This document shows, piece after piece, positions 36,414 through 45,458 of a stretch of DNA of 64,000 bases; position 1 is the first letter of the stretch; each line of letters begins with the position of its first letter. The translations under genes were made by a program, and so were the position numbers. This stretch comes from Pseudanabaena sp. ABRG5-3 (GTDB lineage Bacteria; Cyanobacteriota; Cyanobacteriia; Pseudanabaenales; Pseudanabaenaceae). The notes beneath the pieces were generated by a model. It was given only the letters and a program-made list of their open reading frames with translations, had not been told where the DNA came from and did not search any database. Location: assembly GCF_003967015.1 (NCBI RefSeq), contig NZ_AP017560.1, positions 186,001 through 250,000 on the forward strand, in the 5' to 3' direction.

Positions 36414-37547
36414 TTAAGTTGCCAGATCGACATAACTAAAAATAGTGCTGCTATATAGCTGAAAACTGTTGTCCCATAGACTGGGCTTAGGACGATCAAG
36501 GTTAATATGCGTTACCTCGATCGCATTTAAAAATTCTGGATAAACAATTGCCATTTCCGCAAAACTTTGAAAATCATTGGCAGTTTTTGCCTTGGGCATC
36601 GTTCGCGCCAGCCACTTACTTAATTCTGTCCAATGTTCTTGAACGGTTGGGGCAATATGCTTGAGTGATCGCTCCACAGGCAGTTGCAAACCAAACTCAA
36701 AGCGGTACTGATTGTCATGAAAGCGGAGAATACCAGCGCGATCGCTAGTTTTGCCATTCACTTTGTAACTCCGCAGATGTAAATCGCAAATATGGACGCG
36801 ATCTAAAATTTGTTCCTTACGGGCGAGTTTGTGCTTAGCATCGACCACCACCACATCACCAAAAGTTGGCAAAATCCCCTCTACTTTGACAATCACATCT
36901 TGAGGAGCAAAGGTAATTTCATCAATACCTGCGATCGCCTTTACTTGAAGATCAGCTTTAGGATGAACTTGAAACTCACTAAAATATTCAACTTGGTAAA
37001 CGGGAATCTGGGCGATCGCGTCAATACTTAACCAAATCGCCGCAATGCCATAATTTTGTAAATCTTCACCATAGGCGCGCATCTCCGCCAATGTGCCCGT
37101 GCGAATAATTTTGGGATGGCGATTGGGGATTTTAAATCTGGCTGTATAGGGATCAGTACGAAAAATGCGGGCAATTTTGGCGATCGCCCAGTCTTTGCGA
37201 TCTGGTGTCACTGGCAATAGAGCAAGATAGGCAAGACTAGAACCACCCTCAAGTGCTAATAACTCATCAATCCTCACTTGACGAGCATTTACCTCAGCCA
37301 TCTCGATCGCCAGCAAGCCTTGACGCGCCTGTGCGATTAACTTAGCAGGTAACTGAGCCTTAAGCAGACGGCGAAAAATCTCCTCAGCTTCATTGGGTTT
37401 GCCCATAGCATCATAGAGGCGACCCTGCAAAATCCGTAACTGCGGATCGTCAGGAAAATCTGACAGCAATTGCTGAAGCGTTGCTGAAGCGGCGGAGAAC
37501 TGTTGATGAGCGAACTGACTCTCAAACGCAGCTACGAGATCTTGCAT
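36414..37547 (-). CDS. Conserved cyanobacterial TPR-domain protein
   Basis: 377 residues. The N-terminal ~90 residues form two or three TPR-like helices (AFESQFAHQQFSAASATLQQLL; LRILQGRLYDAMGKPNEAEEIFRRLL). The remaining ~280 residues are a conserved cyanobacterial region without a recognised name (FRTDPYTARFKIPNRHPKII; AEMRAYGEDLQNYGIAA). It is predicted soluble. Function unknown. Confidence 0.65.
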   Translation of the reverse strand: MQDLVAAFESQFAHQQFSAASATLQQLLSDFPDDPQLRILQGRLYDAMGKPNEAEEIFRRLLKAQLPAKLIAQARQGLLAIEMAEVNARQVRIDELLALEGGSSLAYLALLPVTPDRKDWAIAKIARIFRTDPYTARFKIPNRHPKIIRTGTLAEMRAYGEDLQNYGIAAIWLSIDAIAQIPVYQVEYFSEFQVHPKADLQVKAIAGIDEITFAPQDVIVKVEGILPTFGDVVVVDAKHKLARKEQILDRVHICDLHLRSYKVNGKTSDRAGILRFHDNQYRFEFGLQLPVERSLKHIAPTVQEHWTELSKWLARTMPKAKTANDFQSFAEMAIVYPEFLNAIEVTHINLDRPKPSLWDNSFQLYSSTIFSYVDLAT

Positions 37548-37590
37548 GAAGAAGTTTTTAGAGGTATCAAAAGCATTAAACGTGACCTTG

Positions 37591-38115
37591 CTAGAATCGT
37601 AGACCTAAGCCAGTTTGCAACGAAGTTGCAGATGTACCTGGAGAATTACGATAGGCATCAAAGGCAAAAATGACATTACCAAATAATACTAGATTGCTAT
37701 TAGGTACTGTGTAATCAATCCCTGGTTGCACAACAAAACTATTTTTGTTGCCGACAGGAGTGGTATCAACGGTATTAGAAAGTGATACCCCTGCACCGAT
37801 GTAAATATCTGTATCAAAGTTGAGTGGTACATCAAAGGAAACAGTAGGTACAACTGCGGTACTGTTGCCAATCAAAATTTGCGTGCGAATAGAAACAGGA
37901 AATTCAAGAAACTTATAACGAGCCGCAACAAGCCCAGATGTACGCGAACTTTCACCCGCAGCAGAATTACCACTGGTAAACCCAAAACTAGCACCTACCC
38001 CTAAATAGCTACCATAGGCAGGCTGGGCATTGGCTGAGGGAACGGCGATCGCGGATACGCAGCCTAGGGCAGTTAAGCCAAGCAGTATCTTACTTAAATT
38101 AGTCAAATTTTTCAC
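37591..38115 (-). CDS. Outer-membrane beta-barrel-like protein
   Basis: The frame opens at 38193, but GTG 38115 follows GGAAGGGA by a few bases and begins a proper signal peptide: KNLTNLSKILLGLTALG...PSANAQPA. The 174-residue product has alternating hydrophobic strands (GSYLGVGASFGFTSG; FDTDIYIGAGVSLS) and ends LQTGLGLRF, with the aromatic C-terminal residue typical of barrels inserted by BamA. Confidence 0.7.
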   Translation of the reverse strand: MKNLTNLSKILLGLTALGCVSAIAVPSANAQPAYGSYLGVGASFGFTSGNSAAGESSRTSGLVAARYKFLEFPVSIRTQILIGNSTAVVPTVSFDVPLNFDTDIYIGAGVSLSNTVDTTPVGNKNSFVVQPGIDYTVPNSNLVLFGNVIFAFDAYRNSPGTSATSLQTGLGLRF

Positions 38116-38384
38116 AGATATCCCTTCCTTACATAAGAAACGATTTATTGATTTATCTTTAGGAATAACCCCTTCAGGCAGACAGACTAGCATAAGTTGG
38201 ATAAATTGGCGAAAAATTTTACAACCAAATACAAGAAGTTACAAGAATTAGGCAGCACCTTCTTAGCAAAATGGAATCACCCAAATGGAGATAGCCAAAA
38301 TCTGGACAAAGTTGTATAGTACTTAGTTATCGAGTAATACTCGCAACAAACAAAGACTTTTACATAGTACGCATCTATTGACCT

Positions 38385-38471
38385 ATGGCAGAATTAGCAG
38401 TCTATTTTGTTTTGAGCGTTGGAGTGCCTTACACATTCTGGACAATTGTGAGACCCTTCACTGATTCTTAA
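38385..38471 (+). CDS. Very small membrane protein, 28 residues
   Basis: ATG 38385 to TAA 38469-38471 encodes MAELAVYFVLSVGVPYTFWT then IVRPFTDS: one membrane helix with a short positively charged end. It is free-standing, with a dedicated terminator 10 bp later, and has the size and topology of small photosynthetic-complex subunits. I cannot match it to a named subunit. Confidence 0.6.
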   Translation: MAELAVYFVLSVGVPYTFWTIVRPFTDS

Positions 38472-38480
38472 AACTAAACC

Positions 38481-38525
38481 ATTCCAAAAAGTATGCGGTA
38501 ATCAATACCCCATGCTTTTTGGAAT
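38481..38525 (+). terminator. Terminator of the 28-residue gene
   Basis: ATTCCAAAAAGTATG (38481-38495) pairs with 38511-38525 with one G-U, followed by TTTAAA. Also serves convergent sfsA. Confidence 0.7.
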
Positions 38526-38547
38526 TTAAAGGTTTTAAGCTTTGAGT

Positions 38548-39255
38548 TTATAGATTTGCTAAGCCCAAATATGTGATTTTTGTCGGTTCAATCTTGAAGC
38601 GGCAGGGTAGTATCTTGACTCCTCTGGTGATCGCCTCTGTGAGCAGTCTGTCATACTCAGGATCAGCTTCGGCTCCTGCGGCAAAGCGATCGCAATCTCC
38701 GCGATTAATAAAGAAGATTAGAGCGGCGGCAGTATCTCCCGAAATTACCGACATTAGTTCGCGCAGGTGCTTTTGTCCGCGTGTCGTCACAGTATCAGGA
38801 AATAAAGCTAAATTTCCCATACACCAAGTAGTATTTTTAACTTCCACATAGGTTCTTTTTCCATCAACAGCATCTGTGAGAAGAAAATCAATACGGCTCT
38901 TTTCATTACCGTAAGCAACTTCACTCTTCACGGTTGTATAAAGCCCTAGCTCTGGTAGCAAATGGCGATCGAGCATATGTCCAATCACGCGATTGGGAAG
39001 ACTAGTATTCACTCCAATCCATTCATTATCTAAATAAATTGCTTCCCAACTATAGGCAAGTTTGCGCTTAGGGCTGGAGTGATAGGAAACTAAGACAGGA
39101 CTTCCTATTTGACATACTCCCGTCATTGGTCCTGTATTTGCACAATGGGACGTGATTAGCTCCCCATTTTCTAGTTCTATATCTGCAAAAAAGCGCTTGT
39201 AGCGACTAACCAGATGACCTATGCGTAAATCGGAATAAGTATGGACTTGTGTCAT
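38548..39255 (-). CDS. sfsA: SfsA, sugar fermentation stimulation protein homologue
   Basis: 235 residues with the SfsA pattern: LVSRYKRFFADIELENGE, HCANTGPMTG, YVEVKNTTW and FPDTVTTRGQKHLREL, ending CRFKIEPTKI. The core has a PD-(D/E)XK-like arrangement and binds DNA in E. coli. Its role in cyanobacteria is unknown. Confidence 0.95.
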   Translation of the reverse strand: MTQVHTYSDLRIGHLVSRYKRFFADIELENGELITSHCANTGPMTGVCQIGSPVLVSYHSSPKRKLAYSWEAIYLDNEWIGVNTSLPNRVIGHMLDRHLLPELGLYTTVKSEVAYGNEKSRIDFLLTDAVDGKRTYVEVKNTTWCMGNLALFPDTVTTRGQKHLRELMSVISGDTAAALIFFINRGDCDRFAAGAEADPEYDRLLTEAITRGVKILPCRFKIEPTKITYLGLANL

Positions 39256-39309
39256 TTTTTATTTCAGCATAATCATCTCAAAGCGTTGGTAATACTAACA
39301 TAAAGGTAG

Positions 39310-39360
39310 AACCCAGAAATATGTTTCGCCCGCTTAGCGGGCGAAACATATTTCTGGGTT
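39310..39360. repeat. 24-bp palindrome, apex GC-TTA-GC
   Basis: Arms 39310-39333 and 39337-39360 are exact complements. It lies upstream of sfsA and 270 bp before the P-type ATPase-like gene, a divergent position. Confidence 0.7.
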
Positions 39361-39633
39361 TCAAGGTTATTTATCCTGAGCTAATTATTTGCTCATTTGC
39401 AACTGCAAAAATCTTACTGAGTTTATTGTTTTTAATTGCATTTAAGTAGTTACCCATAAATAAGCTTAAAACCCCGATAGTTGTGCCGTCTGTTACGTGG
39501 GCGGCATAACTATCGGTTTAAACTATGCTGAGATACTTATTGCTATAAACTAAAGAAGATTTTGGCTTTGTTAATTTGCTGACAACCAATCAACTAACAA
39601 TAGCTATCTATAGCAAGTTGCACGCATCAAACT

Positions 39634-41580
39634 ATGACAAAATTTGACTTTCTATCAGACACTCAAAAATCTTGGCATCATATGGATGTTGATCAAGTAT
39701 TGACATCCTTAGAGTCTTCGATAGAAGGTTTATCCTATGTCAACGCAAGGCAAAGATTAAGGCATCTGGGGGCAAATAAACTGCCGCGATCGCGCCCTAT
39801 TAGCAAAATTCTCTTACAGCCTTTACTCGATCCTTTGACCTATCTGCTACTGGGATCAGCAACTTATTTGCAATGGAATGGAGCAGAAGGATGGGCCTTA
39901 ATCCTTGTAGGAGTATTGCATGGAAGCATTGGCATTGGCATCTCTTTGTGGTCTATGAAAACCAAAGAGAAAGTTAGTCGCGATCGCCCCCAGCGTCGTC
40001 AATATGAGACTTCTAATTCTGTCATCGTCTTACGCGATCATGAAGAAATGGAACTACCATTACGGGATTTAGTCCTTGGTGATGTATTAATTTTAAAAGC
40101 AGGCGATCGCCCTAATGTCGATCTACGACTGCTGGAGGTATCAGAAGACTTATTAGTTAATCAAACTAATTTAGGGGGTGAGGCAATTTGTCCTAAGCAA
40201 GTTCTGGCATTTGAGGAGAATACACCAGCACTTGAGCGTGGGAACATGATTTATGCAGGAACAGAAATTTCTTCAGGAACAGCTAAGGGCGTGGTAATCG
40301 CTACAGGACGCTTTACCTATGAACAGATCTCACTAATTAAAGAACGCTCATTTTCTGCAATTCATGCTGAACTGCGACAACTGCGCCAAGTCTGGCTCTG
40401 TCTATTGGGATTAGTAACAGTTATTGCGATCGCATTTGCATGGCAGAGGGGAATCATCATCAATGCCATGACTGCTGCGGCCTTAATCGTTAGTACCTAT
40501 CCTCAAAACTTGTTGAGGATGGCAACTCAGGTACAGTTGTTAGGAATGCGTGATCTCGCTAGACAGAGGATCTGGGCAAGGTTTCCATCGGTTTTGGATG
40601 CTCTAGCGAGAGTGACAACGATTGTGCCAATTTTGGAATCAGATGTGATCCTGAGTTTTGGTAATTTGCATCAAGCAGGGATAGAGTGGCGAGGTTTGTT
40701 GAGAACTTCTGAAGAAGATGCTCAAGCCTTTGGGGAAGTCATCGGGGTGGAAACCCATAGCTACTTTGATGCGCCGCAAGAGAGAATCCGACAATGGCAA
40801 GGTGATCGCCCTAAATCTGTGGATGCAGTTGCCGTAATTGGTAATGATATTGAAGATATTCCGCTACTACGCTTAGCAGATGTAGGAATTTGCGATCGCA
40901 CCTGTCGGAAAGAACTGCAAGATAGTTCAGGACTGATTTTACCCAAAGAAGAATTCCATTATTTACCAATTGCCATTCTTGAAGGACGTGCCATTTTTGA
41001 TCGTCTTCAACGCACAGCCCTAATCAATGCTTCTAGTGCCTTTACCTTGGCAGTTTTGACTTTAATGGATACTGCCGCAGGATTTTCAATTCCTCCGTTG
41101 CAATTAATCTGGGTGGGTGCGATCGCTACACCGATAGTCTCTTTTCCCCTAGTCCTAGAACCCACCCATGAGAGTCTATTATTCCAGCCTGCCCGCCGCT
41201 TTCAAACGATGTTGCGTCCTAGTAATTATCTACGGATTTTGCTAGCGGTTACTGCCACAATCACGGCTATTTCCCTAGTCTTTTGGCTGAAGTATCAAGG
41301 ACAGGCGGCGATGTTTTCCCAAGCGAGATCGATGGCTTTTATCACCCTTGTCTTCAGTCAAGTTTTCCATGCCTGTGCGATCGCCCGTCAGGGGGTTTTA
41401 AGAAATTTACCATTGTTGCTGGGTATATCCTTTATTACTGTTTGCCAAGTTATGTTTATCCAAATCCCTTGGTTTGGCGAAATTATGTCAACCGTCCCTC
41501 TCAATGGGGTTGAATGGACAATAGCCGTTCTCAGTGCTACTGCTGTCTTCTGGGTGCAGGAGTTAATCAAAACTAGCTAA
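39634..41580 (+). CDS. P-type ATPase-like protein lacking the catalytic aspartate motif
   Basis: 648 residues against ~900 for a normal PII-type pump. The N-terminal cation-ATPase domain (GLSYVNARQRLRHLGANKLP), actuator-like region, six or more membrane helices and C-terminal transmembrane domain are recognisable. The phosphorylation loop is not: where CSDKTGTLT should follow FPSVLDALARVTTIV, the sequence reads PILESDVI, and most of the nucleotide-binding domain is gone. The TGES loop reads LGGEAI, the membrane PEGLP motif reads TYPQNLL, and GDGVNDAP reads IGNDIEDIP. It cannot pump by the known mechanism; it may be a regulator, a subunit or a decaying gene. Confidence 0.85.
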   Translation: MTKFDFLSDTQKSWHHMDVDQVLTSLESSIEGLSYVNARQRLRHLGANKLPRSRPISKILLQPLLDPLTYLLLGSATYLQWNGAEGWALILVGVLHGSIGIGISLWSMKTKEKVSRDRPQRRQYETSNSVIVLRDHEEMELPLRDLVLGDVLILKAGDRPNVDLRLLEVSEDLLVNQTNLGGEAICPKQVLAFEENTPALERGNMIYAGTEISSGTAKGVVIATGRFTYEQISLIKERSFSAIHAELRQLRQVWLCLLGLVTVIAIAFAWQRGIIINAMTAAALIVSTYPQNLLRMATQVQLLGMRDLARQRIWARFPSVLDALARVTTIVPILESDVILSFGNLHQAGIEWRGLLRTSEEDAQAFGEVIGVETHSYFDAPQERIRQWQGDRPKSVDAVAVIGNDIEDIPLLRLADVGICDRTCRKELQDSSGLILPKEEFHYLPIAILEGRAIFDRLQRTALINASSAFTLAVLTLMDTAAGFSIPPLQLIWVGAIATPIVSFPLVLEPTHESLLFQPARRFQTMLRPSNYLRILLAVTATITAISLVFWLKYQGQAAMFSQARSMAFITLVFSQVFHACAIARQGVLRNLPLLLGISFITVCQVMFIQIPWFGEIMSTVPLNGVEWTIAVLSATAVFWVQELIKTS

Positions 41581-41615
41581 CGTTATTTCGGGTTAAGCTT
41601 ACAAGTTTTACTGCT

Positions 41616-41660
41616 GGGATTTGAGAGAGGGTTTGCTACGCAAACCCTCTCTCAAATCCC
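41616..41660. terminator. 21-bp palindrome, apex GC-TAC-GC
   Basis: Arms 41616-41636 and 41640-41660 are exact complements, 36 bp after the P-type ATPase-like gene. Confidence 0.75.
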
Positions 41661-41823
41661 ATTTTAATAGCTAAGAGTTTCAGGACAATTAATCTCATGC
41701 ACTTAAAACTATCTGCAATACTTTGAATATATATAGGTTATAATATTTTTACCTTTAAATATATAGAATTTGCTTAATGTACCTTTGCCCTTGTAACCCA
41801 ATCTCGTAAAGTGATGAGGTGTA

Positions 41824-41877
41824 TATAGAGCTTTTCAAGTTTTTCCGCCGAAGGCGGAAAACTTGAAAAGCTCTATA
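41824..41877. repeat. Palindrome upstream of the ArsR gene
   Basis: About 25-bp arms with one bulged base around CCGCC-GAA-GGCGG (41824-41877). It ends 24 bp before the arsR-like start, so it may act on expression of that gene. GGTTATAAT at about 41738 looks like a -10 region. Confidence 0.5.
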
Positions 41878-41901
41878 TGAGGTCATTTTGAGATCATTTA
41901 T

Positions 41902-42222
41902 ATGGCATTTGAACCGAGCTATTTCAAGGCTGATTTGTTTAAAGTTTTATCTAATCCTGTCAGGATTCAAATCCTCGATGCCCTCCGCGTCGGTGAACAA
42001 AGCGTTAACTCGATCGCCCAGCAAATTGAGTCAGAACCATCGGCAGTTTCACAACAGCTTGCCGTAATGCGCCGTTATAACTTGGTGCGATCGCGTAAGC
42101 AAGGCAACTTTGTCTACTATTCCGTCGGTGATGCCACGATTTTTAAGGTGTTGGATTCGGCGCTAGAGCTTTTTCACAATCACGTCATTGAAATGCGGGA
42201 ATCACTGCAAAAATTGGAGTAA
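41902..42222 (+). CDS. ArsR-family HTH regulator
   Basis: 106 residues with a winged helix: KVLSNPVRIQILDALRVGEQ, recognition helix SEPSAVSQQLAVMRRYNLV, and wing RKQGNFVYYSVG. The metal-binding cysteine motif of ArsR/SmtB sensors (ELCVCDL) is replaced by SVNSIAQQ, so it probably does not sense metal that way. It lies 10 bp upstream of a SulP permease, which it probably regulates. Confidence 0.9.
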   Translation: MAFEPSYFKADLFKVLSNPVRIQILDALRVGEQSVNSIAQQIESEPSAVSQQLAVMRRYNLVRSRKQGNFVYYSVGDATIFKVLDSALELFHNHVIEMRESLQKLE

Positions 42223-42232
42223 CGAAAATTTC

Positions 42233-43897
42233 ATGGCACAAGTAGGAAGCTTAGATCGCATCCAAAGTCCTAAAAATAATCCATTCAATAATCCATTCAA
42301 GGGATTGTTTACGAACTTTCGTGGCGACTTGACGGGAGGACTTACCGCCGCCGTTGTCGCACTCCCCTTAGCCCTTGCCTTTGCGGTTGCCAGTGGTGTA
42401 GAGTCAAAAGCAGGACTTTATACAGCGATCGTCGCAGGAGTAGTCGCCGCCATATTTGGGGGATCACCTGTACAGATTACAGGACCAACGGGGGCGATGG
42501 CGGTAGTCTTAGTGGGCATCGTCGCTAAGTACGGCATTGAAAAAGTATGGATCGCTGGAGTAATGGCGGGGATCATCCAAATTGCCCTCGGTGTTGCCAA
42601 ATTAGGTCGCTTAGTCAAATTCATTCCCTATCCCGTCACCGCAGGCTTTACCAACGGGATCGCCGTGATTATTTTCTGTGGTCAGTTAAATAATTTCTTC
42701 GGGTTACATTTACCGAATCAAGAACATTTCTTACAAGCGCTGTGGCAAACCGTCACGAATTTAGAAGGCTATAACTGGTTAGCGATCGCCTTAGCCCTGC
42801 TCACCATCGGCACAAAACTATTATGGAATCGCATTAATCAATCAATCCCCGGTTCTTTAGTTGGACTAATCGTCGCCACCCTCGCCGCCGTCTTTGCCAA
42901 ATCTCAATGGCATCTCGAAGTACCAACCATTGGCATCATTCCCCAATCTTTGCCAATGCTGCAAGGGATTCCCCATTGGAATGACTTTAAATTAATCAGA
43001 GAACTGATTAATCCTGCGATTGCCTTAGCCGCCCTAGGCAGTATTGAATCATTATTAGCCGCCGTGGTTGCCGATGGCATGAGTGTCAGCGATCGCCACA
43101 ATAGTGATCGGGAATTAATCGGTCAAGGCTTAGCAAATATGGTCGTGCCGTTCTTTGGCGGGATTCCTGCGACGGGTGCGATCGCGCGTACTGCGGTCAA
43201 TGTCCGTGCTGGCGGTAAAACTCGGCTATCGGGAGTAATTCACGGAATTGCCCTCGCCCTGATCGTCTTAATATTCGCGCCCCTCGCTTCACAGGTTCCC
43301 CTCGCTGCCCTTGCAGGTATCCTGATGATTACCAGTATCCGCATGATGGAATGGAAAGCGATCGGGTTATTGATTCATACTACCTATGCTGATTTTGGGG
43401 TGATGCTGCTGACTTGGTTAGTAACCGTCTGTTTTGATCTCGTCCTAGCCGTAGAAGTGGGACTGATTGCCGCAGGGATTCTCTTTATCAAGCGCATGAG
43501 TGAACTTAGTCTCGTGAAAATGCCTGAAGATAGTGCGTTTCTCTCTGGCATTCCCCTAGAATTTGGCAAACAAATCGCTATCTATCGGATTGATGGACCA
43601 ATGTTCTTTGGTGCAGCCGAGAGATTTGTCAGTTTCTTGCGTGATGCCCCTGAAGTCAAGTTCTTGATTTTGAGAATGCGCTATGTCCCCAGTATGGATA
43701 CAACAGGCTTAGTTGCCCTCGAAGAGATTTATCACGATTTGCAACGTCATAATTGCCAGTTAATTTTGAGTGGGTTGCGTCCTGAGGTCGAACAACTTTT
43801 AGATCGCAGTGGACTACTTCAGGAAATTGGACATGACAATAGCTTTAATTCCACCGATGAAGCTTTGCGAAAGATCATGCCAAATATTCATAATTAA
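42233..43897 (+). CDS. SulP-family anion permease with STAS domain
   Basis: From ATG 42233 (MAQVGSLDRIQ) 554 residues; the open frame starts earlier inside the arsR gene. About 12 membrane helices with the SulP signature LTAAVVALPLALAFAVASG, QITGPTGAMAVVL and PATGAIARTAVNVRAGGKT; the C-terminal ~110 residues are a STAS domain (IAIYRIDGPMFFGAAERF; SMDTTGLVALEE). Cyanobacterial SulP proteins carry sulfate or bicarbonate; which one cannot be told here. The TAA stop lies inside the end of a MITE-like element. Confidence 0.9.
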   Translation: MAQVGSLDRIQSPKNNPFNNPFKGLFTNFRGDLTGGLTAAVVALPLALAFAVASGVESKAGLYTAIVAGVVAAIFGGSPVQITGPTGAMAVVLVGIVAKYGIEKVWIAGVMAGIIQIALGVAKLGRLVKFIPYPVTAGFTNGIAVIIFCGQLNNFFGLHLPNQEHFLQALWQTVTNLEGYNWLAIALALLTIGTKLLWNRINQSIPGSLVGLIVATLAAVFAKSQWHLEVPTIGIIPQSLPMLQGIPHWNDFKLIRELINPAIALAALGSIESLLAAVVADGMSVSDRHNSDRELIGQGLANMVVPFFGGIPATGAIARTAVNVRAGGKTRLSGVIHGIALALIVLIFAPLASQVPLAALAGILMITSIRMMEWKAIGLLIHTTYADFGVMLLTWLVTVCFDLVLAVEVGLIAAGILFIKRMSELSLVKMPEDSAFLSGIPLEFGKQIAIYRIDGPMFFGAAERFVSFLRDAPEVKFLILRMRYVPSMDTTGLVALEEIYHDLQRHNCQLILSGLRPEVEQLLDRSGLLQEIGHDNSFNSTDEALRKIMPNIHN

Positions 43898-44044
43898 CTG
43901 GTGTTACGTGGAAGGCTGTAAAGCCCTCACCCCTAGCCCCTCTCCCGCAGGAGAGGGGAACAAGAAAATAATAGGGGTTTTGCTCCCCTTCTCCTGCGGG
44001 AGAAGGGGTTGGGGATGAGGGTTCCAAGTAACATCAGTAATTAA
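43892..44044. mobile_element. MITE-like element, ~150 bp with imperfect terminal inverted repeats
   Basis: Left end TTAACTGGTGTTACGTGGAA (from 43894) pairs with the right end (44022-44044, complement TTACTGATGTTACTTGGAA). Inside is a second palindrome of the CCCTCACCCCTAGCCCCTCTCCC type and its complement ending GGGGATGAGGG, a repeat common in cyanobacterial genomes. There is no coding capacity. A related single end lies at 15971. Confidence 0.7.
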
Positions 44045-44046
44045 CC

Positions 44047-44089
44047 AAATTTTTGATGGCGCGGCGAAGCCGCACTATCAAAAATTTTA
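44047..44089. repeat. Imperfect palindrome with GC-GAA-GC apex and shared tail
   Basis: AAATTTTTGAT...GCGGC-GAA-GCCGC...ATCAAAAATTTT, directly after the MITE. The following TTTTAATTATCCCCAGCTACTTA also follows the hairpin at 46987-47025. Confidence 0.55.
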
Positions 44090-44159
44090 ATTATCCCCAG
44101 CTACTTATAAAGGTAGAATCGCAGATTACAATGTAGTAGTCATATACATCGCTACAACC

Positions 44160-44312
44160 GTGCCTTTCTTTCGCCAGTACATTGCACCATTTATTATTTT
44201 TGCAATCTTCCTGTTTACGCTAGTCCTAGTTAGCTCCCGTGCTTTCTTGCCTAACGATATGGTTGCCCCTGCCCCTGTCGGCGCAATGTTATCTCATCGC
44301 TTTATTTCCTAG
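44160..44312 (+). CDS. Small membrane protein, 50 residues, upstream of pyrB
   Basis: GTG 44160 to TAG 44312. One strong membrane helix (YIAPFIIFAIFLFTLVLVSS) follows MPFFRQ, then a proline/alanine-rich tail (PNDMVAPAPVGAML). It ends 12 bp before pyrB on the same strand, so the two probably share a transcript. No family recognised; support is frame, hydrophobicity and spacing only. Confidence 0.5.
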   Translation: MPFFRQYIAPFIIFAIFLFTLVLVSSRAFLPNDMVAPAPVGAMLSHRFIS

Positions 44313-44324
44313 CTGCAACGCACC

Positions 44325-45293
44325 ATGACTGAACTTACTTGGCAGCGACGACATGTGATCTCGCTGTCTGACTTTACGCCGAACGATTACGAAACGGTCT
44401 TGCAGACAGCCGTTAGCTTCTTAGAAGTTCTGTCGCGCCGCAACAAAAAAGTACCAACCTTGCAGAGCAAAGTTGTCGCTAATTTATTCTTTGAATCTTC
44501 CACCCGCACCCGCAATAGTTTTGAGCTTGCCGCCAAGCGTCTCTCGGCTGACACTTTAAACTTTGCCCCCGGAACTTCCTCTCTTTCTAAAGGAGAAACG
44601 ATTCTCGACACAGCCCGCACCTTTCTGGCGATGGGAACGGACATCATGGTGATTCGCCATCAATCGGCGGGTGTGCCCTTAGCGATCGCTAAAGATATGG
44701 ATGTCCTCAGTGGTAAAGTCGCGATTCTCAATGCAGGGGATGGCAAGCATGAACATCCATCTCAAGCCTTGCTCGATCTGCTGACCTTCTGTATGTATCT
44801 CAATCCCACGGCTCCCACGGCAAAGGATCTCAAGGGCAAAAAAGTAGCGATCGTCGGCGATATTCTGCATTCACGGGTAGCGCGATCGAATCTCTGGAGT
44901 CTGCTCACCAATGGGGCAGATGTCCACCTTGCCGCACCACCGACCTTACTACCACCAGAATTCGCCGAATATGGCGCAAAAATCCATTATTCCCTAGAGC
45001 CAGCCCTTGAGGATGCCGATTTTGTGATGACTCTGCGTTTACAAATGGAACGGATGGGACAATTCCTGATTCCCAGTTTGCGCGAATATCATGCGAAGTA
45101 CGGCATCACTCGCGATCGCCTTGCTAAATGTGCGCCCAATGTCCAAGTCTTGCACCCTGGACCTGTAAATCGTGGTGTGGAAATCAGTTCTGACTTAATG
45201 GACGATCCTCGTTTGAGCTTAATCGATAAGCAGGTCACAAACGGTGTGGCGATTCGGATGAGTTTGCTTTATTTACTTGGCACAGCAATTTAA
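44325..45293 (+). CDS. pyrB: Aspartate carbamoyltransferase catalytic subunit
   Basis: First committed step of pyrimidine synthesis. 322 residues with the carbamoyl-phosphate motif [19 protein letters not shown], the SSLSKGET loop with the mobile Lys, [10 protein letters not shown], and [11 protein letters not shown]. Length is normal for a catalytic chain; no pyrI regulatory gene is nearby, as usual in cyanobacteria. Confidence 0.97.
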   Translation: MTELTWQRRHVISLSDFTPNDYETVLQTAVSFLEVLSRRNKKVPTLQSKVVANLFFESSTRTRNSFELAAKRLSADTLNFAPGTSSLSKGETILDTARTFLAMGTDIMVIRHQSAGVPLAIAKDMDVLSGKVAILNAGDGKHEHPSQALLDLLTFCMYLNPTAPTAKDLKGKKVAIVGDILHSRVARSNLWSLLTNGADVHLAAPPTLLPPEFAEYGAKIHYSLEPALEDADFVMTLRLQMERMGQFLIPSLREYHAKYGITRDRLAKCAPNVQVLHPGPVNRGVEISSDLMDDPRLSLIDKQVTNGVAIRMSLLYLLGTAI

Positions 45294-45298
45294 GTTCC

Positions 45299-45335
45299 AT
45301 TTTTAGGATAGTTGCAGAGCAACTATCCTAAAAAT
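45299..45335 (+). terminator. pyrB terminator, 17-bp arms, apex GC-AGA-GC
   Basis: Arms 45299-45315 and 45319-45335 are perfect complements, right after the pyrB stop. Confidence 0.85.
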
Positions 45336-45342
45336 GCTGGTT

Positions 45343-45378
45343 AATGTGAGGCTCACCCATCTGGGTGAGCCTCACATT
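45343..45378. repeat. 16-bp palindrome with ATCT loop
   Basis: AATGTGAGGCTCACCC and its complement, adjacent to the pyrB terminator and 81 bp before the beta-helix gene. Confidence 0.6.
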
Positions 45379-45458
45379 CTGACGAATTCTAGAAACAAAA
45401 CCAACTTCCTGCTAGTCTAAGGATGCATGTTTGCAAGATGTCTTGAGGATATCGATCC

